The translations under genes were made by a program, and so were the position numbers. Positions 13,689-21,751 of a stretch of 27,568 nt of DNA are shown here, piece after piece. The notes below the pieces were generated by a model. That model worked only from the letters and a program-made list of their open reading frames with translations. It made no database searches and was not told the origin of the DNA. Position 1 is the first letter of the stretch; each line of letters begins with the position of its first letter. Source of the stretch: CAYLJO01 sp964383905 (GTDB lineage: Bacteria; Acidobacteriota; Blastocatellia; Pyrinomonadales; Pyrinomonadaceae); the NCBI GenBank assembly GCA_964383905.1, contig CAYLJO010000070.1:1-27568 (forward strand), written 5' to 3'.

Positions 13689-14143
13689 CATCCCGATGAC
13701 GGTGGTGTGGATCTGCAGCGTCGGCCAGTGGCAGAGGCTGAGGTACAGCTTCTCGATGCGACCTTGCGCGCCATGCTCCTAAGATCCAACTTCGTCCACG
13801 AGTGCTGCTTCTTCGGGAACCAATGCTTTACACGCTCGTAGTCGGCCTTGATTTGCTCCGCTTCCTCGAGCGTCAAGTAGTTGGTTGGCTCGTCGCCCTC
13901 CGCCTTCAGAAGGTTGAGCATCTTCTGCTTATCGATAAGGTGCCAGTCAATGAAGTCCTCGGCCTTCTCGGGGTTGCGCATCAGGTACAACATCGTGACC
14001 ACACGCTCGTACATCGGTCGCAGGAGCTTGAGCGACCCTATCCCGTAGCCTTTCGCGACCAAGATGAAGATCTCGTTGAAGTCCTCGGGTACGTGCCGAC
14101 CGAGCATGAACGCGAGGCGCTCGTGTGGATGCTCGCTCTCCAT
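13689..14143 (-). pseudogene. DUF5677-like protein, frameshifted and truncated remnant
   Basis: The surviving part reads ERLAFMLGRHVPEDFNEIFI, GIGSLKLLRPMYERVVTMLY, LMRNPEKAEDFIDWHLIDKQ, KMLNLL and KADYERVKHWFPKKQHSWTK. This helical pattern resembles DUF5677 proteins, a family of unknown function. After DLRSMARKV the frame breaks. Moving one base restores a sensible continuation, RIEKLYLSLCHWPTLQIHTT then VIGM, before similarity ends. A single-base deletion is therefore likely. The end beyond 13689 is missing. It lies 39 bases after the stop of the membrane-protein gene on the same strand. Family assignment is from pattern memory only; the frameshift is seen directly. Confidence 0.6.
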
Positions 14144-14182
14144 AGTCCTGGCTACGACTCGGGTGGCCGCCCCCGATACAGA

Positions 14183-15049
14183 TCAGCCGGCGTGTCGTCT
14201 GATCAGCTGGCGCAGCGACAGCGCGTGCAGCAGGATCGAGCTTGGCACCACGAAAGCAAGGGTCAGCACACCCGGATAAGCGCCGGCGCCGACGCTCTGT
14301 AGTACATCCGGAATGATCAACTGGAGCGGGCCGGGCGAGGTGATGACCCCCAAGGTGATCGCGACGGCGAAGTCGGCGAGGCCGAAAATATTCCAGGTGA
14401 TCGCCGCCCTTCGACCCTGAGCTGTACCGGTCGCCACGGCGATCGCCGCCGGCACGGCGAAGAGGCCGGTCAGCAGATCGCCACTTCCCGCCGGCAACGC
14501 GAACACGCCGGGCAGCACCCCACGCAGCCAGGCAGCGAGAGCCCAGCTGCCGAATACGCGGTAAAGCTGAAGAGCGACGAGCCAAGTCGCCGGCATCGCA
14601 TCGAGCACCTGCCCCACCCGCTTCGACAACAGCAACAGCGGCGCGCCGATTATCACCGGCAGGAAGATCGCCAATGGCAGCAACGGTAAGGGTGAGGCAC
14701 CCGTGCGGAAGACGCCATTGATCGCCGCGCTCCAGGCGATGGCGAACCAAAGCGTGTCTGGGATCATGACCGCCAGCCAGGTCGTGCGGCGTTGGCCCGG
14801 CGTCAGGTCGGTGCGTTCGAGGCCGAGCCACAAGCCAAGCGCGATCAACCCATGGGCCATCAGCTGGTGGGCCGTGGTCTGAACGCCGCTGTCCGTGATA
14901 ATCGGCTGCCAGTAGATCAACAGTATCCACACGCCCGTGACCGGGGCGATCCAAAGCAGGCTGCGCCAAGCGGGACGCGGCGGCACGATATCAGCGGGAA
15001 CAGCGGCGGCGGTCATCAGCGGTTCTCGATATGAATCCATGAATTTCAT
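14183..15049 (-). CDS. Multi-pass membrane protein, partner of the TetR regulator
   Basis: This 288-residue integral membrane protein has about seven to eight hydrophobic helices, among them SLLWIAPVTGVWILLIYW, WLAVMIPDTLWFAIAWSAAI, LPLLPLAIFLPVIIGAPLLL and LTLAFVVPSSILLHALSLRQ. A recognisable central block reads LYRVFGSWALAAWLRGVLPG, VFALPAGSGDLLTGLFAVPA, AAITWNIFGLADFAVAITLG and TSPGPLQLI. I have seen this block in uncharacterised membrane proteins of many phyla, but no function is known to me. AAGGA lies seven bases before the ATG, supporting the start. A perfect operator-like palindrome sits 47-62 bases upstream and matches one before tetR, so the TetR protein very likely represses this gene. 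A role in tolerance to a small molecule is inference. Confidence 0.75.
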   Translation of the reverse strand: MKFMDSYREPLMTAAAVPADIVPPRPAWRSLLWIAPVTGVWILLIYWQPIITDSGVQTTAHQLMAHGLIALGLWLGLERTDLTPGQRRTTWLAVMIPDTLWFAIAWSAAINGVFRTGASPLPLLPLAIFLPVIIGAPLLLLSKRVGQVLDAMPATWLVALQLYRVFGSWALAAWLRGVLPGVFALPAGSGDLLTGLFAVPAAIAVATGTAQGRRAAITWNIFGLADFAVAITLGVITSPGPLQLIIPDVLQSVGAGAYPGVLTLAFVVPSSILLHALSLRQLIRRHAG

Positions 15050-15095
15050 CGAGTTATCCTTTCGATTTGGTCTGGTTTCGTTTCGCTTTCCTAAA

Positions 15096-15111
15096 GAGTA
15101 CGACCGTACTC
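15096..15111. promoter_or_regulatory. TetR operator upstream of the membrane-protein gene
   Basis: GAGTACG-AC-CGTACTC is a perfect 7+2+7 palindrome located between tetR and the membrane-protein gene. Its core TACGAC-GTAC recurs upstream of tetR at 15721-15736, the pattern expected for a TetR-family repressor controlling itself and a neighbour. Confidence 0.7.
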
Positions 15112-15128
15112 TGTATGGACAAAAAAAT

Positions 15129-15713
15129 TTACTCTTCAGCGAAGCAATTTATGAAAAAGTTCCTCGCCTCCATCAAAATCTGCTCACGCCTTTGAGGGTC
15201 CGAAGTAACGCGGGCCATCATCAACACGCCCGCCATACTGGGGAACAACAACTTACACTTCGCCAGTTTTTCTTCTCGCGTCTGACCAGGAAAAAATGGC
15301 AATAGCCGCTCATGATACGCTTCCAGCGACGCCTCAATCCGTTTCCGCACGGACAACCGCTTTCGTGCGAGTTCCGGCGCGAGGGCGGAGAGCACGCAAC
15401 CGGTTCCCAGCGAATTCGCGTGGCCCGCGCTTAGATAGCGTTCGATGATGGCGCGCAGAGCCTGACCTTCGGGCGCGGACTTTGCAACCTCCACCATGCC
15501 TCTTCCCGTTTCGTCGAGTGCCCGTGCCACCGCTTCGACGAACAGGTCGTCCTTGCTCTTAAAATGCCGGTAGAAGCCCCCTTTTGTCAGGCCTACCTTC
15601 TTCATCACCGTCCCGATGCCGCTGCTGTCCCCGCCGCGCTCGCGGAAGGAGCGAGCAGCCACGGAAAGAATGTTCTCGTGGTTCTGCGCTTTGTGTTCCA
15701 GCGAGTATCGCAT
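15129..15713 (-). CDS. TetR/AcrR-family transcriptional repressor
   Basis: This 194-residue DNA-binding protein has the TetR helix-turn-helix at residues 14-60: ILSVAARSFRERGGDSSGIG, then TVMKKVGLTKGGFYRHFKSK and DDLF. The C-terminal ligand and dimer domain (about 80-190) includes RAIIERYLSAGHANSLGTGC and LLFPSMAGVLMMARVTSDPQ, like the regulators annotated near transport or detoxification genes. It reads toward the membrane-protein gene 79 bases downstream, and palindromic operators flank it on both sides (15096-15111 and 15721-15736), so autoregulation is likely. The inducer is unknown. Confidence 0.9.
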   Translation of the reverse strand: MRYSLEHKAQNHENILSVAARSFRERGGDSSGIGTVMKKVGLTKGGFYRHFKSKDDLFVEAVARALDETGRGMVEVAKSAPEGQALRAIIERYLSAGHANSLGTGCVLSALAPELARKRLSVRKRIEASLEAYHERLLPFFPGQTREEKLAKCKLLFPSMAGVLMMARVTSDPQRREQILMEARNFFINCFAEE

Positions 15714-15720
15714 GACTTAA

Positions 15721-15736
15721 GAATACGACTGTACGC
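15721..15736. promoter_or_regulatory. TetR operator upstream of tetR
   Basis: GAATACGACTGTACGCT (15721-15737) contains TACGACTGTAC, matching the perfect palindrome at 15096-15111 apart from the outer bases. It begins eight bases upstream of the tetR start codon, where binding would block translation-proximal transcription. Confidence 0.6.
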
Positions 15737-15878
15737 TAACAATGTCAACGGCACGAATTGCCCGCCACCGAATCTTGTTCCGGCCACAGATCGCGAATTA
15801 ATGATCACCTGAGCAGCGCGCCGTGCAACCAGAGAGAATTCACCGGGCAGGCGAGGCAGCGAATGACGAAATAAAAGC

Positions 15879-15910
15879 AAGAGGCGGGGAAGAGGCCTTC
15901 CCCGCCTCTT
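15879..15910. terminator. Strong hairpin just outside the left end of the insertion sequence
   Basis: AAGAGGCGGGGAAG and CTTCCCCGCCTCTT form a perfect 14-bp stem with a four-base loop. No gene ends nearby on the plus strand; on the minus strand it follows the IS. It may be a terminator left from the pre-insertion locus. A short T-run is absent. Confidence 0.55.
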
Positions 15911-15924
15911 GAGTATCGACATCC

Positions 15925-17195
15925 AGGGCGTTTGCAAAGTCAGTCGGGCGGCCTCACGATCAACTGTAACGCTTGTGCGGGGTTGGCATCATAGTACCGC
16001 CGCGCCGCGGCCACATCGTCCCAACCCACCTGACGAATCGGCCCCAACGCCAGGTTGTGGCATACCGCCAAAGCTTCCGCCGCACGGTGCGATTTCATCC
16101 GGCACGACTCTTCTTTGAAGGTCATATCTCGGCGATAATGCAAGCCGTTCTCGATGCCCCAATGTCCACGCGTCAACTCCGACAACCGCTCAGCATCGGC
16201 CTCCATCGGCCCCAGCGACGTGATCCGGTAATGCAGTCTCAGGCTGCTCGGCCGTGTCCGGGTATCACATCCCTGGCTGCGCAAGGCAAAGACTTGGCTC
16301 AAGTCAGGCCACGCTCCTTGATCGGCCAGGCGTGAACTGGCGCATAAGATTCGCTCCTCGATCCGCCGGTGGCGCGCGGCGTCTCAGTCTGTGACGGTAG
16401 TGCCGCGCTGCTGGAACAAAGTCTCAAGCTGTGCAGGCAGCCCGCCCTGGCTCCCTTGGACCTTCCGGAGGTAATCGCCGCCCCCGCAGACGACCTGGCG
16501 TGAGAGCTCTCTTGGCGCAAAGATGGCATCGCCGGTCAGGATTTTGCCCGCTCAACGGGTCCCTTGCAACAACCTTTTGGCCGCGCTGATCTCATTCCCG
16601 GTGCGGCCGAGGGCCGTCTGAGAGGCGACCGTGTTCGTGGCTGCCTGCTGCACGGCCGAGAGCCGTCAGCCTTGCGCCTGGCCCTTCGGGGTGGTGCCGC
16701 GCACACACTTGCCATCGATGTTCAAGAGCTGAGCGCCATCGTGCCCCGGAGTTGTGAGGTATGGCCCGGCCTGAACTTCTAACTGCGGCAAGTCAACGGC
16801 TGAGTGCGTCACGCGGCGGTAGGTTGAATGATGCGGCATCCTCCGCCACTTCAACCGCAACGCTTGTTTAAGCCAGGCGGCTCGATATTCGACCCATCGC
16901 GCGACCTCTTGCGGGTTATTGGCGCCGCACACTTTGGCCGGGACGATCAGCACCAGCAGCGGCGTTAATGGGTAGCGCACGCCGCGCGGCGTGCGCCGGT
17001 CAACCAGGTGCGCCAGATGTGCGGCGAGACTTTGAAGGGCGGCTCGGGCAGTAAGCTCAGGCTGTGTGGTAGACTGCGTGGTGACCTTGCTTTCGTCAGC
17101 GTAGTTCTGGGAACTGCTTGGTCAACTGACTTGTGGAAGGTCTTTTCTCTTATTTGTCAAGTAATCCCTGTCATTTCTGACTTTGCAAACGCCCT
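15925..17195 (-). mobile_element. ISAs1-family insertion sequence, inactive
   Basis: The element is about 1.27 kb, within the family range. Its ends are perfect 19-bp inverted repeats: AGGGCGTTTGCAAAGTCAG at 15925-15943 and its reverse complement at 17177-17195. The transposase stop codon overlaps the left repeat. No matching target duplication is seen (ACATCC on the left against AACGGG on the right), so the flanks have changed or the element came in by recombination. The transposase within is broken. Confidence 0.85.
15940..17085 (-). pseudogene. ISAs1-family DDE transposase, interrupted by three stop codons
   Basis: All parts lie in one frame. They are an N-terminal block (AALQSLAAHLAHLVDRRTPR, GVRYPLTPLLVLIV, RMPHHSTYRRV), the first catalytic Asp in LLNIDGKCVRGT, the second in ILTGDAIFAPRELSRQVV, and the Glu in RGHWGIENGLHYRRDMTF. 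TGA stops at 16666-16668, 16552-16554 and 16384-16386 break it. Around 16552 a missing C and an extra G, each in a homopolymer run, would restore GTPLSGKILTGDA, so small compensating indels caused that stop. The catalytic triad survives but no full-length protein can be made. Decay or sequencing error in homopolymers are both possible. Confidence 0.85.
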
Positions 17196-17224
17196 AACGG
17201 GCCGCCCCCGGAAGGCGGCCCGTT
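17196..17224. terminator. Hairpin abutting the right end of the insertion sequence
   Basis: AACGGGCCGCC (17196-17206) and GGCGGCCCGTT (17214-17224) form a perfect 11-bp stem with a seven-base loop. It begins one base outside the IS repeat, followed by TATTGACATTTATATT. It would insulate the downstream promoter from IS transcription. Confidence 0.65.
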
Positions 17225-17537
17225 ATTGACATTTATATTAAAAGGGCATATTTTACGTCATACTAAATGGTCGTTGAGGTGAATCGCTAACGGCGGAATG
17301 AATCATCTCCTCGTCTTACTTAAGCTAATGGCCCAGAGGTAGAGATAAGACCAGAGCGTCCCAATACTCTCGCCCTGATAAAGCCATCTTCCGGCAGGAA
17401 GATGCGATTGCACAAATTCCCACGGTCGCGACATAACTAAGAAAGCGGCCGGCAAGTGTGTATCCGGTTCTAATATGAAGATCGTATCCCCCGTTCAAGC
17501 TTCAGCACGCCCTTAGATCTTAAAAGGAGAACCCCCG
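17225..17537. other. Long leader region of the secreted BNR/NPDIA protein gene
   Basis: These 313 bases hold the TTGACA/TATTTT promoter at the left edge and AAAAGGAGA at the right edge (17521-17529), nine bases before the start codon. In between I see no gene. GC content is lower than in the flanking coding regions. A leader of roughly 275 nt is long enough for regulatory structure, but none is obvious. Confidence 0.5.
17226..17254 (+). promoter_or_regulatory. Canonical sigma-70 promoter for the secreted BNR/NPDIA protein
   Basis: A perfect TTGACA (17226-17231) and TATTTT (17249-17254) are spaced by exactly 17 bases. It starts two bases after the hairpin that abuts the IS. The next gene on the plus strand begins 284 bases later. 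Confidence 0.65.
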
Positions 17538-20500
17538 ATGAAAATGTTCCCTCGCCGCCCCCTGTTCTGTCTCCTGGTTGCGATCGCAACCTTATCCGTC
17601 GTTTGCATCGAGGCCGACGCTCAAGTGCCGGGCCCGAACGTCAACATGGTTTCCGGCACAAAGTGGCCCGGTGGAGACCCGTTCCTGCAGCGGCAGAACG
17701 AGCCGTCGATTGCCGTATCGTCGCGCAACTCGCTACACCTTCTGGCGGGCGCGAACGACTACCGCACGGTAGACTTACCCGGTCTTCCAGACGGTGAGGA
17801 GACAGGGGACGCGTGGCTGGGCCTGTTCAAGTCTTTCGACGGGGGTCTGACGTGGCGGAGCACGCTGGTCCCCGGCTATCCGCAAGACAACTCGCCGGAA
17901 GGGCTGGCCTCCCCGATCAAAGGGTTTCAGGCGGCGGCCGATCCGGTCGCGCGCGCCGGTACGAACGGCCTCTTCTTCTACAGCGGCATCGCATTTAACC
18001 GCGGCACCGGCGGGCTGGGTAAGGTTTTCGTCGCGCGGTTCATCGACAACAATAATAAGGAGAACGGCGACCCGATCAAATACATCAATACGGTCGCCGT
18101 CGCCAGCGGCGATGCCGAGCAGTTCATCGACAAGCCGTGGCTCGCCGTCGACATCCCGAGGCCCGGCGCTGCTATCGCGACAATCGGGGGTCAATCATTT
18201 CGTGCCGGTAGCATCTATATCGCCTATAGCATTATCGAAGGCACGGGCACCAACATCCTGACGAAGATCATGTTTTCGCGGTCAAGGGATTTCGGTGCGA
18301 CGTGGAGCCGCCCGCGTGAGATAAGCAGGGATAACAGGATCAACCAGGGCGTGACGATGGCCATTGATCCGCGCACGGGCACGATCTACATGGCCTGGCG
18401 GCGCTTTCATTCTTTCACGCAGACCGATGCCATACTCGTGGCCAGCTCGGATAACGGGGGCAAGAGTTTTACGGCACCCGTGGAGGTCGCCTCGATTCAC
18501 CCGTTCGACCAGGGGTCAACCTCAGTCTCTTTCCGGACAAACGCCTACCCCGCCGTGGCCATCGACGACAAGGGACGTGTCTATGTCGCGTGGGCGGAGC
18601 GAGGAATCGGGCCGGGCGGAGATACCCGGATCGTGGTTTCCACTTTACGGGCGAAAAAACAGGGTGATGACGAGGGGGATGATGAGCAAGGGGGGGATGA
18701 CAAGGACAACGGCGACGTGGGCGCACGACACGGTCGATGGTCGGCGCCTCTCCCGGTCGATAACACGCAAACACGCGGTCACCAGATAATGCCGACGCTG
18801 GCATTCACCGCCGGCAAGCTCACGCTGGTCTATTATGACCTGCGCGAAGATCAGACTATCGGCATCTTCGACCCTCTGGGCGGCGGTCTGTTCTCCGAGA
18901 CCCGCCAGCCGGTGGGCGATCTGTCCCCCCCTCCCGGTCAACCCCAAAAGGTGTTCACCGACTTCATTATGGACGCTGCACCGGCGGGGTTTGGGGTTCT
19001 GAAGAGGCGCCATACGATCGACGTGCGCGTCGCGCAAGCCGATCCGGGCAGCTCGCCGGTTTTCACCACCCCGTCTCCCAGAGTGTCCCAGTACAAGTTT
19101 GGAAGCCGGCCCGGGTCTTCGACGATCGAACAGCTCCAGATCAACGTCCCGAACCTTCCCATGTTTAAGCAGGGAACCGTGCCATTCGACGGCGATTATA
19201 TCGACGTCGCGGGGTCACCGGTGTTCCTGCCAGACCCGTTTGGCAACTGGAGATTCAATACCGCGCCGTCGAACGCGACGGTCTTTCATGCCTCATGGAC
19301 GGACAACCGGGACGTGCGGCCCCCGAAGGGGAGCCCTCCTGACTGGACGAAGTACACCCCGGTCAATTCCGGGTCGAATACAGGCACGAGCAAGTTTGAT
19401 CCGACGCAGCCGGTGCCCTCGTGCAACCCGGACTCCACAGGGAGCAGAAACCAGAATATCTACACGTCACGGATCAGCCAGGGACTGGTCGTCGGCTCGC
19501 CCGGAAATACCAAGCCGCTCGGCACGATCCAGTTCGGTGGCAGGCAGGTCCTGCTCCAACGAGCATTCGTCGTGTTTGCTCAGAACACCTCGAATGTGAC
19601 GAAAAGTTTCCGGCTGATCATCGCCAACCAGCCGTCGGACGTTCCAAACGGCCGAGCATCGTTCCAGCAGTTTCCGCTACCGCCTTTCACGGCGGGTTCC
19701 CCTCCCCCGTTAACGCAGCTCGACGTGACGATGGCTCCCCGATCCGGCATTTCGCGGACGGTCTTTGTGACGTCTTCCAATGCGCATGCCCAGGTTACCG
19801 TCAATGTCGTCGAAATTTCGGCGCCTTCTGCCACCGGTGCGCTGCCGGGCGGGCTTCAAAGCTCGGTCGTGCTGAACCCCGACATTTCGAATCCGGACAT
19901 TGCCAACCCGGACATCGCCAACCCCGATATCGCGAACCCCGACATTGCCAATGCCGAGGTCTACAACCCGGATATCGCGAATCCTGATATCGCCAACCCC
20001 GATATCGCCAATCCGGACATTGCTAATCCTGATATAGCAAACCCGGACATCGCCAACCCCGATATCGCGAATCCCGACATCGCGAATCCCGACATCGCGA
20101 ATCCCGACATCGCGAATCCCGATATCGCGAATCCGGACATCGCCAACCCGGACATTGCGAACCCCGACATCGCTAATGGTTCAATAGCCGACTCTACCTG
20201 GACAGTCACCAACAACGGCAATACTACTGCGGCCTATAGCGTCAAGCTTCTCCTGAACCGCACTCTGCCACCTAACTACTTCAAGTTCCAGTTGATTCTT
20301 CATCGAACTTATACCACGCCGGTGGCGCGGGGCTGTGACTTGGGGGAGGAAAAGCATGAAGTTGTGATTGCGAATATCCGCAACCCGCAGTTCTCCGACC
20401 CTTCGAACCTGGGAAACCCTGATACCGCGAACCCCAATGTTCCGACCCTTTCGCTGGCGCCGGGGGAGTCAGCGAAGATCACCTTGAGGATCGTTGATCC

Positions 20501-21698
20501 TAACCGTTTCGATAACATCACCTTCAACCCGGCGACTGATGTGTCGCCAGTACTCGTGGCGCAGGCAGTGAATACACTCGACGCGCTGGGTGGCGTGACA
20601 CAGCCCCCGGTGACGCTGACCGTGACTACCACTTCATTGCCTGACGGGACCGGCGGTGCGCCTTACAGCGCGACCCTTAATGCCATCGGCGGCATCGGGC
20701 AGCGCACATGGACGGTTGTCCGGCCGATTGATTCCGGAGCGGGCCTGCCGCCGGGGCTGAGATTGAGCAGTGATGGCGTTATTAGCGGCACGCCGACCCA
20801 GCCCGGCACCTATCCTTTCACGGTGCGGGTCGTCGATTCCGGCTCGCCGCAGCAAGTTGCTACCAAGCGCCTTACTATTAGGATCTTCGGCGTAAACCCA
20901 CTATTTGTTACGCAGCCGACAGACACAAACGCCGGCCAGAAGATCTCGCCCCCGGTTCAGGTAAAGGTCCTGGACAATGCGGGCGCGGTGATTCCGGCCG
21001 TACCCGTGACGATCTCCATTGGGGTGAACCCGAGCGGCGGGACGCTATCGGGGACGACGACGGTAAACACTGACGCGGCCGGGATCGCGACCTTCGCCGA
21101 TCTGAGCATCAGCGAGGGCGGGACCGGTTATACGCTCATCGCCACGACGAACGGAGGGTCGGCCACTTCAAATTCATTCAACATCGTGGGCCCCATCACA
21201 TTCGAGGTGTACCCCGATGGCAGCCCGGCATGCTCAAACTGCCCGGTGACGAATGAATTCGCCGGCCGCGGGGTGGTATTCTCGTTCTCTTCGCAGTTTA
21301 CCGACCTGACGAACGCGCAACTGTTTGACTCGGCGAGCTACGACCCACCGAATGGGCCGCCGAATCATAGCGTGACCTCGGCGGCGGCGCCCCCGCCCAA
21401 CGGAGGATTCTTCTCGGGCGTAGTCTCGATGGCTTTCGCCGGGCTTCCCACCACCGTGAGCTTCCAGTTGCGCGGGAACAACTCGTTCGAGGTTTTCCCG
21501 GTGGCTGCCTTTGACGCTAACGGGAATCCAATTCCGGGTTCGCAGATCACGCGCTCGAACGTCTCAACCTACACGTCGCCGGCCGGATTTCAGTTCCGAC
21601 AAGAGACGGTGACGGTTACTAACTCTGGCGGCATCTCGCGTGTTGATGCCAACATGAATGGCTTCATCGTGCTGATCGATAACCTGCAAATCAAGTAG
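17538..21698 (+). CDS. Large secreted protein: BNR/sialidase-like propeller, NPDIA repeat solenoid, Ig-like domains
   Basis: This 1386-residue protein has a signal peptide (residues 1-29, ending CIEADAQ) and AAAAGGAGA upstream of the ATG. Residues about 55-480 look like a beta-propeller with Asp-box motifs SFDGGLTW (about 98), SRDFGATW (about 248) and SSDNGGKS (about 302), as in sialidases and VPS10-type folds. An acidic insert GDDEGDDEQGGDDKDNGD lies near 375. Residues 780-884 are 21 five-residue units, 18 of them NPDIA. Then come a putative Ig (He_PIG) domain at about 1018-1118 (LPPGLRLSSDGVISGTPTQP), a Big-type domain at about 1121-1215 (TQPTDTNAGQKISPPVQVKV) and a beta-rich end with a CSNC pair. 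No sortase or PEP-CTERM anchor is visible. Sialidase active-site arginines are not evident, so adhesion or surface structure is as likely as hydrolysis. It is convergent with the kinase gene. Confidence 0.8.
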   Translation: MKMFPRRPLFCLLVAIATLSVVCIEADAQVPGPNVNMVSGTKWPGGDPFLQRQNEPSIAVSSRNSLHLLAGANDYRTVDLPGLPDGEETGDAWLGLFKSFDGGLTWRSTLVPGYPQDNSPEGLASPIKGFQAAADPVARAGTNGLFFYSGIAFNRGTGGLGKVFVARFIDNNNKENGDPIKYINTVAVASGDAEQFIDKPWLAVDIPRPGAAIATIGGQSFRAGSIYIAYSIIEGTGTNILTKIMFSRSRDFGATWSRPREISRDNRINQGVTMAIDPRTGTIYMAWRRFHSFTQTDAILVASSDNGGKSFTAPVEVASIHPFDQGSTSVSFRTNAYPAVAIDDKGRVYVAWAERGIGPGGDTRIVVSTLRAKKQGDDEGDDEQGGDDKDNGDVGARHGRWSAPLPVDNTQTRGHQIMPTLAFTAGKLTLVYYDLREDQTIGIFDPLGGGLFSETRQPVGDLSPPPGQPQKVFTDFIMDAAPAGFGVLKRRHTIDVRVAQADPGSSPVFTTPSPRVSQYKFGSRPGSSTIEQLQINVPNLPMFKQGTVPFDGDYIDVAGSPVFLPDPFGNWRFNTAPSNATVFHASWTDNRDVRPPKGSPPDWTKYTPVNSGSNTGTSKFDPTQPVPSCNPDSTGSRNQNIYTSRISQGLVVGSPGNTKPLGTIQFGGRQVLLQRAFVVFAQNTSNVTKSFRLIIANQPSDVPNGRASFQQFPLPPFTAGSPPPLTQLDVTMAPRSGISRTVFVTSSNAHAQVTVNVVEISAPSATGALPGGLQSSVVLNPDISNPDIANPDIANPDIANPDIANAEVYNPDIANPDIANPDIANPDIANPDIANPDIANPDIANPDIANPDIANPDIANPDIANPDIANPDIANPDIANGSIADSTWTVTNNGNTTAAYSVKLLLNRTLPPNYFKFQLILHRTYTTPVARGCDLGEEKHEVVIANIRNPQFSDPSNLGNPDTANPNVPTLSLAPGESAKITLRIVDPNRFDNITFNPATDVSPVLVAQAVNTLDALGGVTQPPVTLTVTTTSLPDGTGGAPYSATLNAIGGIGQRTWTVVRPIDSGAGLPPGLRLSSDGVISGTPTQPGTYPFTVRVVDSGSPQQVATKRLTIRIFGVNPLFVTQPTDTNAGQKISPPVQVKVLDNAGAVIPAVPVTISIGVNPSGGTLSGTTTVNTDAAGIATFADLSISEGGTGYTLIATTNGGSATSNSFNIVGPITFEVYPDGSPACSNCPVTNEFAGRGVVFSFSSQFTDLTNAQLFDSASYDPPNGPPNHSVTSAAAPPPNGGFFSGVVSMAFAGLPTTVSFQLRGNNSFEVFPVAAFDANGNPIPGSQITRSNVSTYTSPAGFQFRQETVTVTNSGGISRVDANMNGFIVLIDNLQIK
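19875..20189 (+). repeat. Twenty-one tandem 15-bp units encoding the NPDIA pentapeptide repeat
   Basis: The units read NPDIS, four NPDIA, NAEVY, fourteen NPDIA and NGSIA. Codons vary at synonymous sites (AAC/AAT, CCC/CCG/CCT, GAC/GAT, ATC/ATT/ATA, GCC/GCG/GCT/GCA), so the units are not recent copies except the three identical ones at 20070-20114. NPDTA-NPNVP appears once more near 20418. Confidence 0.95.
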
Positions 21699-21713
21699 AT
21701 TCTTTCAGCGCCT

Positions 21714-21751
21714 GGAAGGGGGCGGGCATTCAAGGAGTGCGTGCCCCCTCC
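21714..21751. terminator. Bidirectional terminator between the secreted protein and kinase genes
   Basis: GGAAGGGGGC (21714-21723) pairs with GCCCCCTCC (21743-21751), with one bulged A, then partial pairing of GGGCA with TGC. It fills the 53-base gap between two convergent stop codons and is followed on the plus strand by TTATTTAG. Confidence 0.65.

Noticed and set aside
13454..13699. 81-residue plus-strand open frame, and a possible tRNA or tmRNA end near 13650
   Set aside because: No ribosome site or protein motif was found. The TCAAATCCC-like string has no matching T-stem, anticodon arm or acceptor stem on either strand.
13947..14969. 340-residue open frame on the minus strand
   Set aside because: It is a shifted reading of the membrane-protein gene and the DUF5677 remnant. 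Its sequence is Arg/Gly/His-rich and lacks the hydrophobic pattern and the ribosome site of the real frame.
19875..20189. CRISPR array
   Set aside because: The 15-bp periodicity has no spacers and is in frame with a peptide repeat.
19961..20221. Minus-strand open frame with repeated ISGFAMSG
   Set aside because: It is the antisense reading of the NPDIA repeat, which lacks stops because of the repeat's composition.
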